Positions 1 to 13,620 are shown, counted from the first letter of the stretch. The stretch is 64,000 nt of DNA from Acanthacorydalis orientalis (GCA_034766995.1 CM068314.1:28885208-28949207), one strand, 5' to 3'. Notes: a model not told the origin generated them from the letters alone. Numbers and translations: made by a program.

Positions 1-1210
1 GCATTGATCTATTTAAAAAAAAGTACATTTGATATCCACTAATTTCAAAAATTCATTTCTCTAAATACAATTATCTTATAATTTATTTTTAGTCCAATCA
101 TTCACATTTTTAAATTCTTAGCTTAATTCATAAATATATACAAAAATATAAATAAATCTAAAACAAGGTAATTGATTGAAACTGGTTTAGTATAAAATCG
201 AATTCTTATTAGTTAAAAAAATAAATTGATTAAGAGTATAAATACAATTTCTTTTATAAATTATTTTCGAACAATAATTCTTTTATAACCAATGAAATTA
301 TCTTTTAAAGAAATTAGTGTATTAATCAAACAATAAATATAATTCCAAAATAAAAGATACTATATGACATAAATAACTGCTAATCAAATAAATAATCTGA
401 TAAATACACTGCGAAGAATCTTAAAACGCCTTAGACTATTATTAAATAAAATATTTAACTAAATTCATCATATATTCCTCATAACAATGGATTCGTATGA
501 CATTTGTGTATTTAAACTTAAAATACAATTCTTTGCATGAATGCAGAATACAATAGATGATTGAATTGGCCAACTATATCAATATGATGTAACGCTAGAT
601 ATTATGAGGATATGCTGCTAATTGGGTATCCTAACGTTAGTGACTGTTAGTTATATTTCTGCTACACATCAGATTGAAGTCAAATCTAATTAGGACACAA
701 TTTGTTAATGTACTTTACGCTGCTGCTATACAGGATTGGATGTAGATATTTCAAGCAGCGAACCTTTCATACATACGCGTACATACGTACCTATATTATT
801 GAATTATATGTGTACACATTTTTTTCTGGTTAACTCATATTTAAATACAAAACTCTCTACGATAATTTGTTCCACTGAGATGGACAGCTGAAATTTATGT
901 AGAATGTCATTGCAAATGTTAAAATTATCATTTTTTTAAAAAATGCTATTTTAAACTAATAGTCATTTGTTAACTTGTACATAAATAATTTGTTTTCATT
1001 TATTACAGATTCAACTATTATAACTTTTAAATCTGTCTTTTAATCAACTACTCTATATTTTCGACAGGAATTCTGTAAATATTAATGAAATCAATGTAAT
1101 AGAGTTTGAAATTAAACCAAAAAGGTCCACATTTTATTTCTTCAAATAATTTTTCCCATAATGCTTAATTAATTTCTTTTTAATATACTGATTTTATATT
1201 TACAGTCAAA
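1..1210. other. AT-rich sequence, no gene seen
   Basis: Plain AT-rich DNA without a microsatellite over 20 bp. The slightly less AT-rich stretch at 540-800 (GTATCCTAACGTTAGTGAC) holds no frame or repeat I recognise. Confidence 0.6.
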
Positions 1211-1216
1211 TTATTA

Positions 1217-1262
1217 TCTCTCTCTCTCTGTATATATATATATATATAAATAAATATATACA

Positions 1263-1298
<36 letters not shown>

Positions 1299-1302
1299 CA
1301 TA
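1217..1302. repeat. compound SSR (TC)n(TA)n
   Basis: A 13-bp TC tract passes through TG into TA runs with AAATAAA and C interruptions. Confidence 0.9.
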
Positions 1303-1826
1303 CCTATAAATAAACTTTGTTAACTTTGATAATTCTAATTATAGAAAGTATAACCCTTTGAAAATTATTTATTCTTTAAAAAATATTTTAATAATATATC
1401 TACAGATTTGTTTTAATAAATAAACTAGCCACATTCAATCTTACTTATCTTCAATACTTTTTTATGAATAAAAATCTATTTTTCAACCATATATCTTTAC
1501 TAGCAAAAAATATAAACCTAATCGCTAATTTAACATTTTCAACTGGTTTGAATCGTTAAAAAATATATCAAATTTGTGACTTTTTTAAAAACTACCATCA
1601 GATTTATCGATTTCAATTTTTGCAGATGTTTTTACTTGTATTTAAAAAAGTGAAAATAATTCGAATGCATCCGAAAGAAGTTAAATCTATTCCAATTTTA
1701 ATATCAATATCAATTTTAGCTTTAATATCACATATGTATGAAATCTAATATGATGAACAACATTTTAACGATTTCTAAAAATCGTTATCAATTATTTTGG
1801 CATCAAAATTACTACTTTTTTATTTA

Positions 1827-1864
1827 CATACATATATATATATATATATGTATATGTATATATA
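1827..1864. repeat. (TA)n with TACA/TATG edges
   Basis: ACATACATA grades into TA and leaves through GTATATGTATA, a near-palindrome. Confidence 0.85.
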
Positions 1865-2526
1865 ACGAATTTTTATTTCCGTAGTTTATACAATAAAGAC
1901 ATTTTTACTCTTTTACTTTTTATTTATTTTTAAATGTAGGTGAAATTTGAAGTCGAACATAATATATGTTTTTGAGATATTATACCAATCAAATTGATAA
2001 TGTTGTTCAACAAAAACTAATTTAAAATTTCATATACAGTTTATGAAGTGTTTTAAGATATTTAGTGCAAATGTTTGAAGTTATTTAAACTTATCAGTGT
2101 AAATATTAGAAGTTTTGTAACTTCAATCAGAAGGAAAAAATAAATAACTAGAAATCAGAGTTTTTTGATTAGAATATGTAATATTTAGTTAGAAACTCAC
2201 TTTAAATGTTTCTCATGTTTTCATCATTAGAATTCATTAGATGATAAGAAACTTATAGTATCTTTAACCTACAGTAATTTTTCAAATTTTAAGAAATATC
2301 TGTATAAAGAAATTTATTGATATTTCTTATTTGTATTTTTAAGACCTCAAAGTTTACGATTATTATATTAAAAAAGATTCAATTTTTCATCAATTGATCT
2401 CAAACTCTTCAGTTACCGTTTCAATTTGTAAGAATATATTCACCTTCATCAAAATAACACTACAATTATAAATAAAATCAAAAAATAGACATTAAAACTG
2501 TTTTATTTCTGTGTATCTTAACTCGT

Positions 2527-2563
<37 letters not shown>

Positions 2564-2633
2564 TATATATATATAAATATATATATATATATGTATATAT
2601 AAATACATGTATACATATATATATATATATATT
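2527..2633. repeat. interrupted (TA)n, about 105 bp
   Basis: The TA run is broken by three TAAATA units and an ATACATGTATACAT palindrome. Confidence 0.9.
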
Positions 2634-2784
2634 TAAAATTATACACAAAAAATCCAATAACTTTAAGTATAAAAAATAATTTTAACAGAAATTAATCAAT
2701 TCAAAGCAGCCAATATCCTAAATCATTTTTTAATTGAAAAATATTAGAGATTAATGAAGTAATTAAATAAATCTAATAGTAATA

Positions 2785-2824
2785 CATACATATAAACATA
2801 TATATATTTATATATGTATATATT
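2785..2824. repeat. short interrupted (TA)n
   Basis: ATACATACATATAAACATAT followed by two short TA runs. Confidence 0.7.
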
Positions 2825-4260
2825 TTTAAACTACTTAATCGCTTGTAACATATCAGTTAAAATAAAAGCAAAACTAATTAAATTATAATATCCTGAAACA
2901 CTTATTGAAAAATAACAAAACATATTCCAATTTCATAAAATATTGTTTACGTAGATAGAAACATATTATTATTGTATGAATATGTTGAAAACAAGATTAA
3001 TATAGAAACATAGCAGAATACTGCACACAGTAAGAAAATCTATTAAACATTTTATGCAGTGAAAACTTTGTTGAATCTCAACCGTCTCTGTATACACATA
3101 CTTGGAATGAATACTGCACGTACAACAATATAGGGTTGGAAAATATTCGCAAATAAATACAGAAATTTATAGATTAGTGCATAGATATACATTTTTTTGT
3201 GAAAAATAATTTAATAGCTAACCGTTGTACGTGTCTGTACATTTACTCATACATACATTCGTTTGTACTCGTGAGTGTGTATTGGTGAATATATGTCTGT
3301 GTAATGTATGTTAAAAAAATATTTATAAATAAATAGAAGTAATGACCAATATCTCTGTTTATTTTTGAATTCGATTAAATAAGTTTCATTCGTTATTTTA
3401 ATTAAAATAATAAACTATAATTATTATTTTATTTTGTAAAAAATGTAATAATTTCAATTACTTTCTCTCTACTACAGCAATTTTTTATTACTTAAAAGCT
3501 TACATTTTTTTATATTTCTATATTTTATCTTGTAATAGACTTCATTTATTTCTCCATTAATAACTAAATAAATTTCAAATAAAATATATCTTAGGTCATT
3601 TTATCAATTATTTTCGTTTTATGGTGGACAAACTTCATTAAAAATAATATTCTTGATTACTTTTGCTAATTTCCTATGAATTTGTTACATCCCTGCCACA
3701 TATGCTTGTCGTCTATATTTCATATTCATGCACCGCAGTGAAATGGAAAAGGGGTAGGTCGGGGTAAGTGCTCAGAACTCCTTACTAACGGTATATGGTA
3801 GACTTTGGTTAACGAATAGCATATTGCTATTGAAACTCTAGTAAAATTAATTAATTCAAATATAATTTCAGACACGCCATGTATTATTTAACTTTTATAT
3901 AACAAAATTCAAAAATGGTATATTAATTTTTATAATATATCCAACTGTGAAAATATATTCGCTTCTTTTAGATACTTAAAAATATTAATACATTTTGAAA
4001 TGAACGAGCAACTTTCCAATTTTTTTAAATAAATGAGTGATAATTGAATATTGTAATAATGGTTCTCTTAAGTAATTGTGTTTTTAAATAAAGAAGTTTA
4101 ATATTATATAAAAATAATAAATTTCATATTTATTACTTTTATATAAGTTTTTATATCCAATTGTGTACTTTTTATTTTTTCAGCACGTTCATCTAACTAA
4201 ACTCAAATTAATTATTAAGACAAATATTCTGAAATTCAAACAACCAATAATAATTTGTTA
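2825..4260. other. AT-rich sequence, no gene seen
   Basis: Apart from the small spot near 3.75 kb, this stretch has only A/T-rich sequence, many stops in all frames and no tandem repeat. Confidence 0.6.
3715..3800. other. small GC-richer spot in the first 10 kb
   Basis: GCACCGCAGTGAAATGGAAA and GGGGTAGGTCGGGGTAAG form the only marked GC rise before 4.4 kb. The GGTAAGT string is donor-like, but no exon is supported. Confidence 0.2.
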
Positions 4261-4262
4261 AA

Positions 4263-4293
<31 letters not shown>
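4263..4293. repeat. compound SSR (TC)n(TA)n
   Basis: An 18-bp TC tract joins a 14-bp TA tract with no spacer. Confidence 0.9.
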
Positions 4294-4439
4294 TCCAGTA
4301 CCACTTATCTATTGTGACTTTTATCTTGAATCCAAGAAGTGCTAGTCGGTATTTTATTTCTTAAAAACTCAAAGCAGTTAACTGAAATTTTTAATTTGTT
4401 TAATAATACAAAAATAAAAACCATATAAGTGCTAATTTT

Positions 4440-4560
4440 GATATTTTTCTAGATCCGGACTCAATTTTATGCTGTTATCAGGGTTGATGTTATTATTAGG
4501 GGCGCGTCGACAACTAAAGTCATTAGCGCTCGATATCTGGGCTCAAGTAGACACATTTAA
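4440..4560. other. mixed-composition spot with short open frame
   Basis: TTTTTCTAGATCCGGACTC resembles an acceptor followed by GGGGCGCGTCGACAACTAAA. The 30-codon beginning MLLSGLMLLLGARRQLKSLA is Leu-rich, then runs into AT-rich DNA and a (TA)n tract. There is not enough evidence for an exon. Confidence 0.15.
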
Positions 4561-4613
4561 ATATTATTCAACTGATATAAACTTAAATACTGAGAAACAA
4601 AACATTTTTTTCG

Positions 4614-4616
<3 letters not shown>

Positions 4617-4648
<32 letters not shown>
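4617..4648. repeat. (TA)n, about 32 bp
   Basis: An uninterrupted TA run, after which ATAATAATA-type sequence continues to about 4720. Confidence 0.9.
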
Positions 4649-4652
<4 letters not shown>

Positions 4653-4739
4653 CATATCTATACATATGTATATTTTATATAATAATAATATATAATAACA
4701 ACATAATAATAATAAAAATAAAATTTATATAATGACATA

Positions 4740-5350
4740 AACATCAGTTATAAAAAATGATAATTAGTTAAAAACAAAGAAATTATTGTCGCTTTAAATG
4801 TTATTATAAGTGCATATTTTTCGATTGTACTTCTAATTAAACAATAAAAAAATCAACATATTCAAAATAATTTTACTTTTTTAACACAACATTATTTAAG
4901 GTCTATTTTTAATACTTACATTTTTAGAAACGCTGCAAATTTAGTTTAACAAATTTAAAGAGACTCGTTTTTATTTATAATACACATATTTTTTTCATAT
5001 TTAATAGCAGCAAAAAAAATATAAACGTGATTTAGTTGCTGATTTAAAAATGTCTTAAATTCAATATAATTGTATTAAATGACGTCATAAAAATTGGAAA
5101 AATAAATAATATTTTATTATTTTAATAAAGTATAATTGAATTCAACATTTAATAGTCTATCAACTGTTGGATGATTTCTTGTTTTACATACACTTTTATA
5201 GTGAAAATAGGAAATTTATAATTCACTTACTATTCTATAAAGCTTCCGTTAGTAAACTTCCCTTTTCGAAGTATGCTATAAATGCACTTTAATTTATAAA
5301 AAAAGAACACTTTTTTTATGATACAAGGTACATTTATGTGTTGAGATAAT
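4740..5350. other. AT-rich sequence, no gene seen
   Basis: No repeat or island. A short non-SSR minus frame near 5230-5300 merges with the next TA tract. Confidence 0.55.
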
Positions 5351-5359
5351 ATACGCATT

Positions 5360-5367
5360 ATATATGC

Positions 5368-5400
<33 letters not shown>

Positions 5401-5454
5401 CGTATATATATATATATATATATATATACGTATGTATATATACATATATATATA
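5360..5454. repeat. (TA)n with paired TACGTA interruptions
   Basis: ATACGTAT on the left and TACGTATG on the right frame a central 26-bp TA run, making the block nearly palindromic. Confidence 0.9.
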
Positions 5455-6011
5455 ATTCTTTAAAATGATGCAAATGAAAATATAAAATAAAATTTAAAAT
5501 AACTCTTATATTATTATTTTTTATATATCTTAAATTTAATTTACTAGACCAATCATCTGAAAAGTAAGCAAACACGTAAGGATAAGTGAAGTAATCTACA
5601 ATCAATATCTATTTTTTTATAATATTACAATAATTTTTAAGAGTTTAAAAAATAAATAAATAGTAGTATTTTATTTATATTTTATTCTACTCTTATGTAT
5701 ATTATATATGTTCATTTAACTTGCAAATAAAATATATTACATACATAAGGATGAGCAGGTTATTTATTTTTACTGCCATACAAATACAAGATCTAAAAAT
5801 TTAGAATCTATATTGTACAGAAAATATTTTTGTAAACCGTTAAAATGGCATAAAAATCTATTTTATTCCTATATTATTTTTTTTTCTTACATAAGAACTT
5901 ATAAAAAATATCTGCTTGTTTAAGAAAAAACTGTAAATGAATTTTATAAATTCATACATCAGAATACGAGACAGTAACCAATTCGAAATGTTAACACAAT
6001 GAATAAATAAA

Positions 6012-6014
<3 letters not shown>

Positions 6015-6048
<34 letters not shown>
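6015..6048. repeat. (TA)n, about 34 bp
   Basis: A clean TA run ending in ACACATTT. Confidence 0.9.
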
Positions 6049-6052
<4 letters not shown>

Positions 6053-6766
6053 TTATTTATGTATGAGTGTATGTACGAGTATGTTTGTAAAAAATATTCA
6101 TCTTGAGAACATTTCAGAATTTAAACCTCAACTTTCAATCATTTAACTTTATTATATAAGATTTTTATAAAGAAATACTACTCTACTTCGAAAACTTAAC
6201 TCACAAGTGTCAAATTTTACGCTGTACAATTTCGACTAATTTCAATAATCACAAATTAAATACAATCTCATATTTCACACAATAATACTTTTTGATCCGG
6301 TTGCTAAATTCTATTTCACAAATTAATTTTTCATTTCTCCTTATCAGCCCACAAAAGTTTTCTCTTTAGAGCGCTGAGATACTAAGATTTTATCACCCAC
6401 GCTCTAAGAAGAAAAATGATGACATCGCCATATAAATTCGCATAAATAACAAAGTGGCCAATGATCAATTAATGAACATTTTTGATCAGTCATTTTTTAT
6501 GATTTGTAGGAAATTGGAAAATTATGAAAGTAATAATTTCAAATTTTATACGTTTACATCGAATAGTAAATATAGACATTATTTTTTTTTAATTTTTAAG
6601 GTCTTTAATAAACCAATTACAGAAGTATGATTATTTGAATCCAATGTATATGTTATTTTTAAAAAAATGTATGAAAATTGAATGAAATCTGCACACCCTT
6701 GTAAACTAACCCAAAAATAAATTCAATCATTTCAAAGATTCAACTTACTAATAAAAAATGAAATGT

Positions 6767-6798
<32 letters not shown>

Positions 6799-6812
6799 TG
6801 TGTGTGTGTGTG
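6767..6812. repeat. compound SSR (TA)n(TG)n
   Basis: TA with one C interruption passes into a 13-bp TG tract. Confidence 0.9.
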
Positions 6813-7029
6813 AACTAATATAAAATATTTACATTACTTAAGGTATTACAAATAAATTAACTAAAATGACTTCGAACTAAAAGTAATAAAAAAATCTATT
6901 CGAATCGACAGAACCCCAAACGATATAAATATGAAATCAAAACATAGGTATATGTAACATAATAGAACTCCCAGATAAACGCTTATAAGTCATAAAAATG
7001 CTCAAATTATAATAATTACGTTAGCGTTT

Positions 7030-7330
7030 AATGGCTTTTATTTTTATACGACTCGGCTACAAGAACAATCAAGATAAGTGTAATTCTCGAAAACTCATTT
7101 CATTCCGAATTAAATACAATGTTTGAGCTTCGGGCGAAACATCACTGATTCGAATCCGTTTAATATCTGTACGAAAAACGACTATGGACTATTTCACTGG
7201 CATCTCGGATGTACAGATAAACATAGACAGAGAAAGATCGTTATAAAGCATTGGTGCTCGGTATTATGTGGTGTTTGGGGACTGACGTTAAAAAAACATA
7301 CATTTTTTTGTTACTGGGGTTCCTAATATA
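7030..7330. other. mixed-composition stretch, nothing identified
   Basis: TACGACTCGGCTACAAGAAC and GGTGCTCGGTATTATGTGG raise GC slightly. A 67-codon plus frame (7123-7326) has no recognised motif. ATTCGAATCC near 7148 resembles a B box but lacks a tRNA context. Confidence 0.3.
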
Positions 7331-7989
7331 ATTCTATACGATTAAAATAACAATTTCAGATAATTATATAAAATTTTAACTATTTTGTAAGTTTCGAGTA
7401 CAATTTTCAAATGTGTTATATAACAATTATATTTAATTGATTTTTCCTAGTAATTAAAAAATATAAACATATTAATTAATAATTCAATTTGAAAATATAC
7501 ATGATTTTCTAATAAATATGAATTATAACCTACTATTTTTTACAAAATTTTGATGATTCTATTCATTGCATTATTTTCATTAAAATAATAATGAAAAATT
7601 AAAAAAAGAACGTATCCATTATATCTAACTATTAATTTTCTACAATTTTCAATTTTTTGTACAATTTTCTACTTCGATTTAAAAACATTTATCGCTGCTA
7701 ATGAACTTTGCTGTCGAAGCGCTCTAAAACTCCAAATAACAATAATAAAAAAAGTTATGTACAAACGGTTTTATTAAAATACTATACAGATTGTGTAATA
7801 TTCGAATAATGGAATAATTAAAAAAATAATTCAATTTCTTTAATATTAAAATAATATGAAACTGAGAAAATACCTTTACAATTAAGATACAAATAAATAA
7901 TGAAAAGAAAATAATTTTTTTCATAAATTAAAAAGATAAAAAACATTAATAAATGAAATTACTATTGTTGTTAAGCTTATTTATATACT

Positions 7990-8030
<41 letters not shown>
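7990..8030. repeat. (TA)n with one G interruption
   Basis: Two TA runs joined by TATGTATA. Confidence 0.9.
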
Positions 8031-8189
8031 GAGTATCGTATTATGCACACACCTCAGTTTTAACCAAAATATTAATTAAATATTTTTTTGCTCATGCAAC
8101 ATTTGCTAAACATTATTATAATCTAATTAAAACATTACTTTCAATTATGTTATTTAACAACAATAATTAAAATTTTTCATGACAAAAAC

Positions 8190-8192
<3 letters not shown>

Positions 8193-8250
<58 letters not shown>

Positions 8251-8260
8251 CATACATACA
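8193..8260. repeat. compound SSR (TA)n(TACA)n
   Basis: A TA run of about 53 bp ends in three to four TACA units. Confidence 0.9.
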
Positions 8261-8312
8261 AATATTCATGTATAAAAATAAAACTCAATTATTCCATAAA
8301 AAGCCCGCCCAT

Positions 8313-8313
8313 G

Positions 8314-8367
<54 letters not shown>

Positions 8368-8390
8368 AATGTATATATGTATGTATGTAA
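8313..8390. repeat. (TA)n ending in (TATG)n
   Basis: This sits only 53 bp after the previous tract and ends in TATG units, so the pair has TACA and TATG facing outward and inward. Confidence 0.9.
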
Positions 8391-8720
8391 GAGAGCAATG
8401 CACAATGTTCACAGTGTACCTACACCCATTGAATCTAAATGTTTTTTTCCGTGCTCTAAAAACATTGTTCGATACGATTTTAACCAAGTGCCCTGATCTG
8501 GGTTAAGAATAATAACAAAACCTATGATTATGGAGCACATTTTATGAAATTGGGTTTTAATCTTTTTTCGGTAATAACTGATGAATTTTTTCTACACTGT
8601 TAGTATGTGATATAAATCACCTTGATTTTATGTTTGATCTCATCGCACACGTTTATTGAATTTATATGTAATTTCTATATCTTTATTTCTATTTTTATTT
8701 TTTTTTACATATGCAAACGC

Positions 8721-8721
8721 T

Positions 8722-8750
<29 letters not shown>
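8721..8750. repeat. (TA)n, about 29 bp
   Basis: A clean TA run followed by CATTTGTATATAA. Confidence 0.85.
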
Positions 8751-8752
<2 letters not shown>

Positions 8753-9493
8753 TTGTATATAATTTCAGTGATTAATATGCGCGGATAAGTAAAAATTAAT
8801 AAGTTGAAAAAACGTCAATACTACCAAAACAGTTACCTATTATATAATATTCCTTTTTTTAGTTTTCTTTATAGTTAGAGTATTATAATTTTCCTTTATA
8901 GTATTATAATTTTTTAAGTTTCTAATTTTTTTAACTTGAGTAATTAAAATGGTAACAATCTCGATTGTTTAATTTATTGTCAATTTTAAAATTCATTATT
9001 ATGAAAATAAAAAATAAACCACAAAACATTTTTGATTCTTCGATGGAATGACTGTAATAAACAGATGAAACAATGTATGAATGTTATTATAAACGCAAAT
9101 TGCTAGAAAAATTCCATCTGAAAAAGTAAACTAAATTTTTAATCGAACTGAACACTATTACTAACAGGGACTAGTCTTTTCGTTACATCTGCACAAAATT
9201 TTAATATTTACATTTTATTAAATAAGTATAAAACAGTAATTTATCAAATCACTCATAAAACGCCATTTAAATTACAGATTTTATAAACACTATATATTTC
9301 GAATAATCAAATTGGCGGTTAATAATTAAATATTTGAAAAATATCTTTTCGAAAATTGATAAATTTTAATTTTTTATCAAAAATATTTTGTTTATTGACC
9401 CAATGGCATTATTAAATTAAAAATAATATACCTGAAAACACTTTTTGCACAAAATAGTGATTTGAATAAAAATATTTTACTTGACATATTTTT

Positions 9494-9496
<3 letters not shown>

Positions 9497-9556
<60 letters not shown>
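9497..9556. repeat. (TA)n, about 58 bp
   Basis: One of the longest uninterrupted TA runs in the first 10 kb. Confidence 0.92.
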
Positions 9557-9557
<1 letters not shown>

Positions 9558-10008
9558 AGCACAGACATGTATGTATGATGAAAATAAATAAGTAAAATTA
9601 GTACAATAAAAGAGACTAAATAGTATACATTGTATAAAAAAAGAAAATAATTAAATATCATTTGTAATACTCTTAGAAGTGTACTAAAGAAGGAAAAACA
9701 GTATTGTCAAATAATCAATCATTCTGAATAAAATTACAATTATATCTTAAGTAATAACATTTTATAATATACAAAATTAAAAAAGTAGTTGTGTTTTTAC
9801 AATTACAGGTGTAAAAGTCTTATAAATTGATAGGTGTAGACAAGAATAGCGTATATTAAAGAATGATTTGAGTTAGTGACTGAGTAAGAAGTCACAATTT
9901 CATTATAGATCAGTTTTCTGACCCATTATTTTTAATTAATGGTATCAGAACACTTTCTATTATATAACTTTGATCCTAAAAAAATAAGAACCAAGTTAAC
10001 ATCATAAA

Positions 10009-10011
<3 letters not shown>

Positions 10012-10058
<47 letters not shown>
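10012..10058. repeat. (TA)n bordering the 10.1-kb island
   Basis: An uninterrupted TA run that ends at GGCCACATC, the left edge of the island. Confidence 0.92.
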
Positions 10059-10060
<2 letters not shown>

Positions 10061-10079
10061 CACATCAATGTATATATTC

Positions 10080-10480
10080 AGTAAAGAAAAACTAAACAAT
10101 ACAGCTCCATTCTCCGCGAACAGTGTACAGTATCGTTTCGTCCAGAACGATATTACATTATAGGAAAGCAGTTTGTCTGGCCGTGCTCATGAATCAAGCG
10201 GCCATCAGTCATCCATCCTTCACAAAGAAATAACTTTTAAAACATTTTTAATTTTTATGCTACACATCTCCATCGGTCCGCGTCCGTACCTAAAACCACC
10301 CCTTCTATCCCGTACCCCGCCTATTGCGCCGCTGCCGCGCCTTTAATATCAAGTCGAATTATTAACGGCAGCAGCCATATCTACATGAACACACACATAC
10401 ACGTCGAACACATACACCATTCAATGAAATATGTTTTTGATAGAACAGCGAAAGACACATCGTGACATTTCTATGAAAGA
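10080..10480. other. GC-richer island, candidate regulatory DNA
   Basis: After a (TA)n tract the sequence changes to CpG-bearing, mixed composition (GTTTCGTCCAGAACGATATT, ATCGGTCCGCGTCCGTACC, CCCCGCCTATTGCGCCGC), ending in an ACACACAC-rich stretch. No long frame is open. The sharp edges against AT-rich flanks suggest selective constraint. Confidence 0.35.
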
Positions 10481-10553
10481 TGCCATCACACGATATACAC
10501 ACATTTTTTAATACTTGAAAGATAAATTAATAAATACAGATAATATTATAAGT

Positions 10554-10582
10554 GTATATATATATATATTTATATATATATA
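10554..10582. repeat. short (TA)n with a TT interruption
   Basis: Two TA runs around ATATTTATA. Confidence 0.75.
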
Positions 10583-10983
10583 CTTTCTTACTTTATTCTA
10601 TTGTATTATTATTTGAAAATCCTCTGTATATTACATTCTAAACTTGAAATAAGTTAAATGTGAGTAAACAACGAAGAAGTAAACAGTGATCAAGTTTTAT
10701 TTGTAAAATATTGATTATTCATACATTAAAAAATATTAATAAACCATTTATATTTTTTAAAATGTCCTTTAATATTTGCTTTATTATTTGTTTAGTGCAT
10801 GTGCACTGTGAATTTATAGATTAATTGTGTGTATATATGTCTTATTACTTCTTTGTACATGTCTCATCTAAATAATATTTAATCTAATGATTAAAACTTT
10901 TAAAATGAAAAAGCGAAGAAATGCATTTACAATCATTTAAAATTTTTTCTCAAACATCTTATAATTAATAATTAATTATTTTC

Positions 10984-11032
<49 letters not shown>
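10984..11032. repeat. (TA)n, about 48 bp
   Basis: A TA run entered through TATACATA and left through TATGTAAA. Confidence 0.92.
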
Positions 11033-11034
<2 letters not shown>

Positions 11035-11624
11035 AATAACTATTTTGTGTATCTTTTTTGATTGACTCACAAAAATCGAATAGATCCTCATGCAAGAATA
11101 TCAATAAAATTTTATGAATTTTTAAAGTTTAAGAGCATTGATTACTTGTACAATGATCTTGCGCAAACATCTTTAAAAAAAATTGATAGATATATAATGT
11201 GGCCAACACCTACCGCACGAATCAGCTATTTTGATTTTGGTATCACGATTTTATTGTGTATAGAACCTATAATTTTAAATTTAAAGCTGCATTGCTACGG
11301 TAATAAAATATACATACTCATTCATGAACAATTAACTTGACTTGTATTCATATATGCTTAAAATAAAACGTGTATGTTTAAAGAATACAAATTTCGACTA
11401 TAGAAATAACACAAGTTTTCATTTGCATATAATGAAACATATCTAATCATTTTTTTATATAAATATCCATTGATAAATATTAACATTAACGTTTATAAAT
11501 GTAATTGTTTTCTTTAAACGTACGTAATTATGTAAATGATGATAATAACTGATTATATTTTATTTTAATGCCATGCTATTAGTTTAGCGACATTTATATA
11601 AACACACGCAAACAAGTAAATTAT

Positions 11625-11698
11625 ATTATATACACATACATACACAACATATATACATATATAAATATATATATAAATGTAGGTATATGTGTGTGTGT
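11625..11698. repeat. decayed TACA/TA/TG microsatellite
   Basis: ACACATACATACACA, broken TA runs and finally GTATATGTGTGTGTG. It looks like an old, degraded version of the compound tracts. Confidence 0.7.
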
Positions 11699-11941
11699 TA
11701 GTGAGTAGGTGTATACATAAATTTCAATCGTAAAATTGAAAGAATTTATAATTCGCGACTTTCAACTGATTTGGAGATTGGAAATGGTTTTATGTATAAA
11801 AAAATATAAAAATAATATAAGATTCCCAATATTTTGTTCAAAATAGTATAAGTTTCGTATAGGAAAAAAAATTTTAATCACTCCTCAGATCTTTTTAAAT
11901 GAAAAATTCAAATATATAAGAAAAAATATAGTGCTTATCAG

Positions 11942-11942
<1 letters not shown>

Positions 11943-11984
<42 letters not shown>

Positions 11985-12021
11985 TATGCACACACACATC
12001 TATATATATATATATATATAT
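11943..12021. repeat. compound (TA)n(CA)n(TA)n
   Basis: Two TA runs flank ACACACATATATATGCACACACACATC. Confidence 0.9.
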
Positions 12022-12166
12022 GTAATAATGTATAAATATTTAATTGGATATGAAACGCAACAGCATAAACAAAACTATTCATTTAAGAAAAACATTAATA
12101 TAAACCAATAACTCCACAAAATTAATATTTACATGAAATATGTGTAAATGTGTAATGTGGTCTGTT

Positions 12167-12168
<2 letters not shown>

Positions 12169-12220
<52 letters not shown>
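12169..12220. repeat. compound SSR (TA)n(GT)n
   Basis: About 32 bp of TA followed by 20 bp of pure GT. Confidence 0.92.
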
Positions 12221-12845
12221 ACATATTACAAAACATACATTAAAAATATTTAATTTCTCTTTTCGCTTTTAGAACATTTTACATTTTTCTCTCGTCTCAC
12301 AACCCACAATAAAGTTCCTAATAAAAAATGTTCATTAATTAACAAAATCAATAATATAATCAAATATAATTAATAAATAATAATTGATAATAATTATTAA
12401 TAATTAATAATAATAATTAATTATTTAATTATTTGTGAAAGTAAACTAAGCTACAGTAACAGAAACTGCATGGTCTTTTTGCAATTCAATCTACTCTGCA
12501 CTTGAAGTACAAGGTTTGAAAATATTATCAATTTGATTTTGAAAATAATTGAAATAATTAAATTGATAAAATTCCTTATAATAAAAAAAATCTTGGAAAA
12601 ATTGCATTTATTTTTACGCTGCTTTCTTTTATGGATCACAAATTTTGACCATTACTATATCTCTTACTGCAAATATACTTGTATGTTAAAGTACTCTGAT
12701 TTAAATAATTCATTTACACTCCGAAATGTAGAAAAAAATATTACAGATCAAAATTTCGACAATAAAATGACTACTTTTTTCTGTATGTCGTACATTTAGC
12801 CAATAAATATATAACTTAATAGTATTTTCCAACTGTGTGTTGAAG

Positions 12846-12876
12846 ATCAGCACATATCAGCACACAGCATCTAATA
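12846..12876. repeat. short direct repeats ATCAGCACA
   Basis: ATCAGCACATATCAGCACACAGC holds two copies of ATCAGCACA 11 bp apart, in a small non-SSR spot just after TGTGTGTTGA. It may be chance. Confidence 0.4.
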
Positions 12877-13119
12877 AAAAAATCCTAATTTAAGCTCAAT
12901 TAAATTGTAAATAAATATTTGTAAATAAATATTTATCATTTAATATCGTTGTTTTTTAAATCTGTTTCTACATAAACTAACAACTTTTATACTATTGATA
13001 TTTTTCATTCATATTATTTTGAATGAATTTAATTTATTATCATTTATATTGATTTATTATTATTTATTTAATATACATAACCAAACAATCTGATTTGAGT
13101 ATTCATAATACATAAACAA

Positions 13120-13171
<52 letters not shown>
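13120..13171. repeat. compound SSR (CA)n(TA)n
   Basis: A 21-bp CA tract joins a 31-bp TA tract. This is the reverse-complement layout of the 12.2-kb tract. Confidence 0.92.
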
Positions 13172-13175
<4 letters not shown>

Positions 13176-13555
13176 TAGTACGTCGATACAATTAACCTAC
13201 GCTATAAGTGATAGAGACCGGGACTGAATTTAATAATAACTATTTACAAAAACGTCGTACACATTGGATCCACATAATGCATACCTAAAATCGTTTAAAA
13301 ATAAACGATGCTCGAAGCTGTAATAAAATTGTACCTATAACAATCTAATAAAACGATTTAAGAGCTAGTCTTTTTCAGTGAGAAACAGCCTTCTGTCGCG
13401 GCATGCAATTATTACTTAGAATGTGCAGGCACAGGTGATCTTCAACAAAAAAATTGTTTATGCACCGGTTGAAATGAGACAACATCATTATATCGCATCT
13501 GCTATCCTACATATCGTTTACTCACTTCATATGCGTAAATATGTGTGTATGTTTA

Positions 13556-13558
<3 letters not shown>

Positions 13559-13620
<62 letters not shown>
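13559..13620. repeat. (TA)n, about 55 bp
   Basis: Enters from AAACATATA and leaves as TACATATACACG. It causes the Tyr/Ile frames on both strands. Confidence 0.92.

Noticed and set aside
4469..4732. 87-codon plus frame with Leu-rich start as a signal peptide protein
   Set aside because: After about 50 codons it is a TA-repeat translation, and the Leu-rich start is short and unsupported.
7120..7190. Possible tRNA gene (B-box-like ATTCGAATCC)
   Set aside because: No A box, no acceptor or anticodon stem pairing and no T-run terminator in the right place.
8179..8496. Tyr/Ile-rich frames over (TA)n tracts here and at about 30 other loci
   Set aside because: TA repeats translate to Tyr-Ile strings with no stop in two of three frames on each strand; no coding signal remains outside the repeat.
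12300..12440. TAATAATTAATAATAA-rich stretch as a possible CRISPR-like or satellite array
   Set aside because: Irregular low-complexity AT sequence without a constant unit or spacers; the genome is eukaryotic in character.
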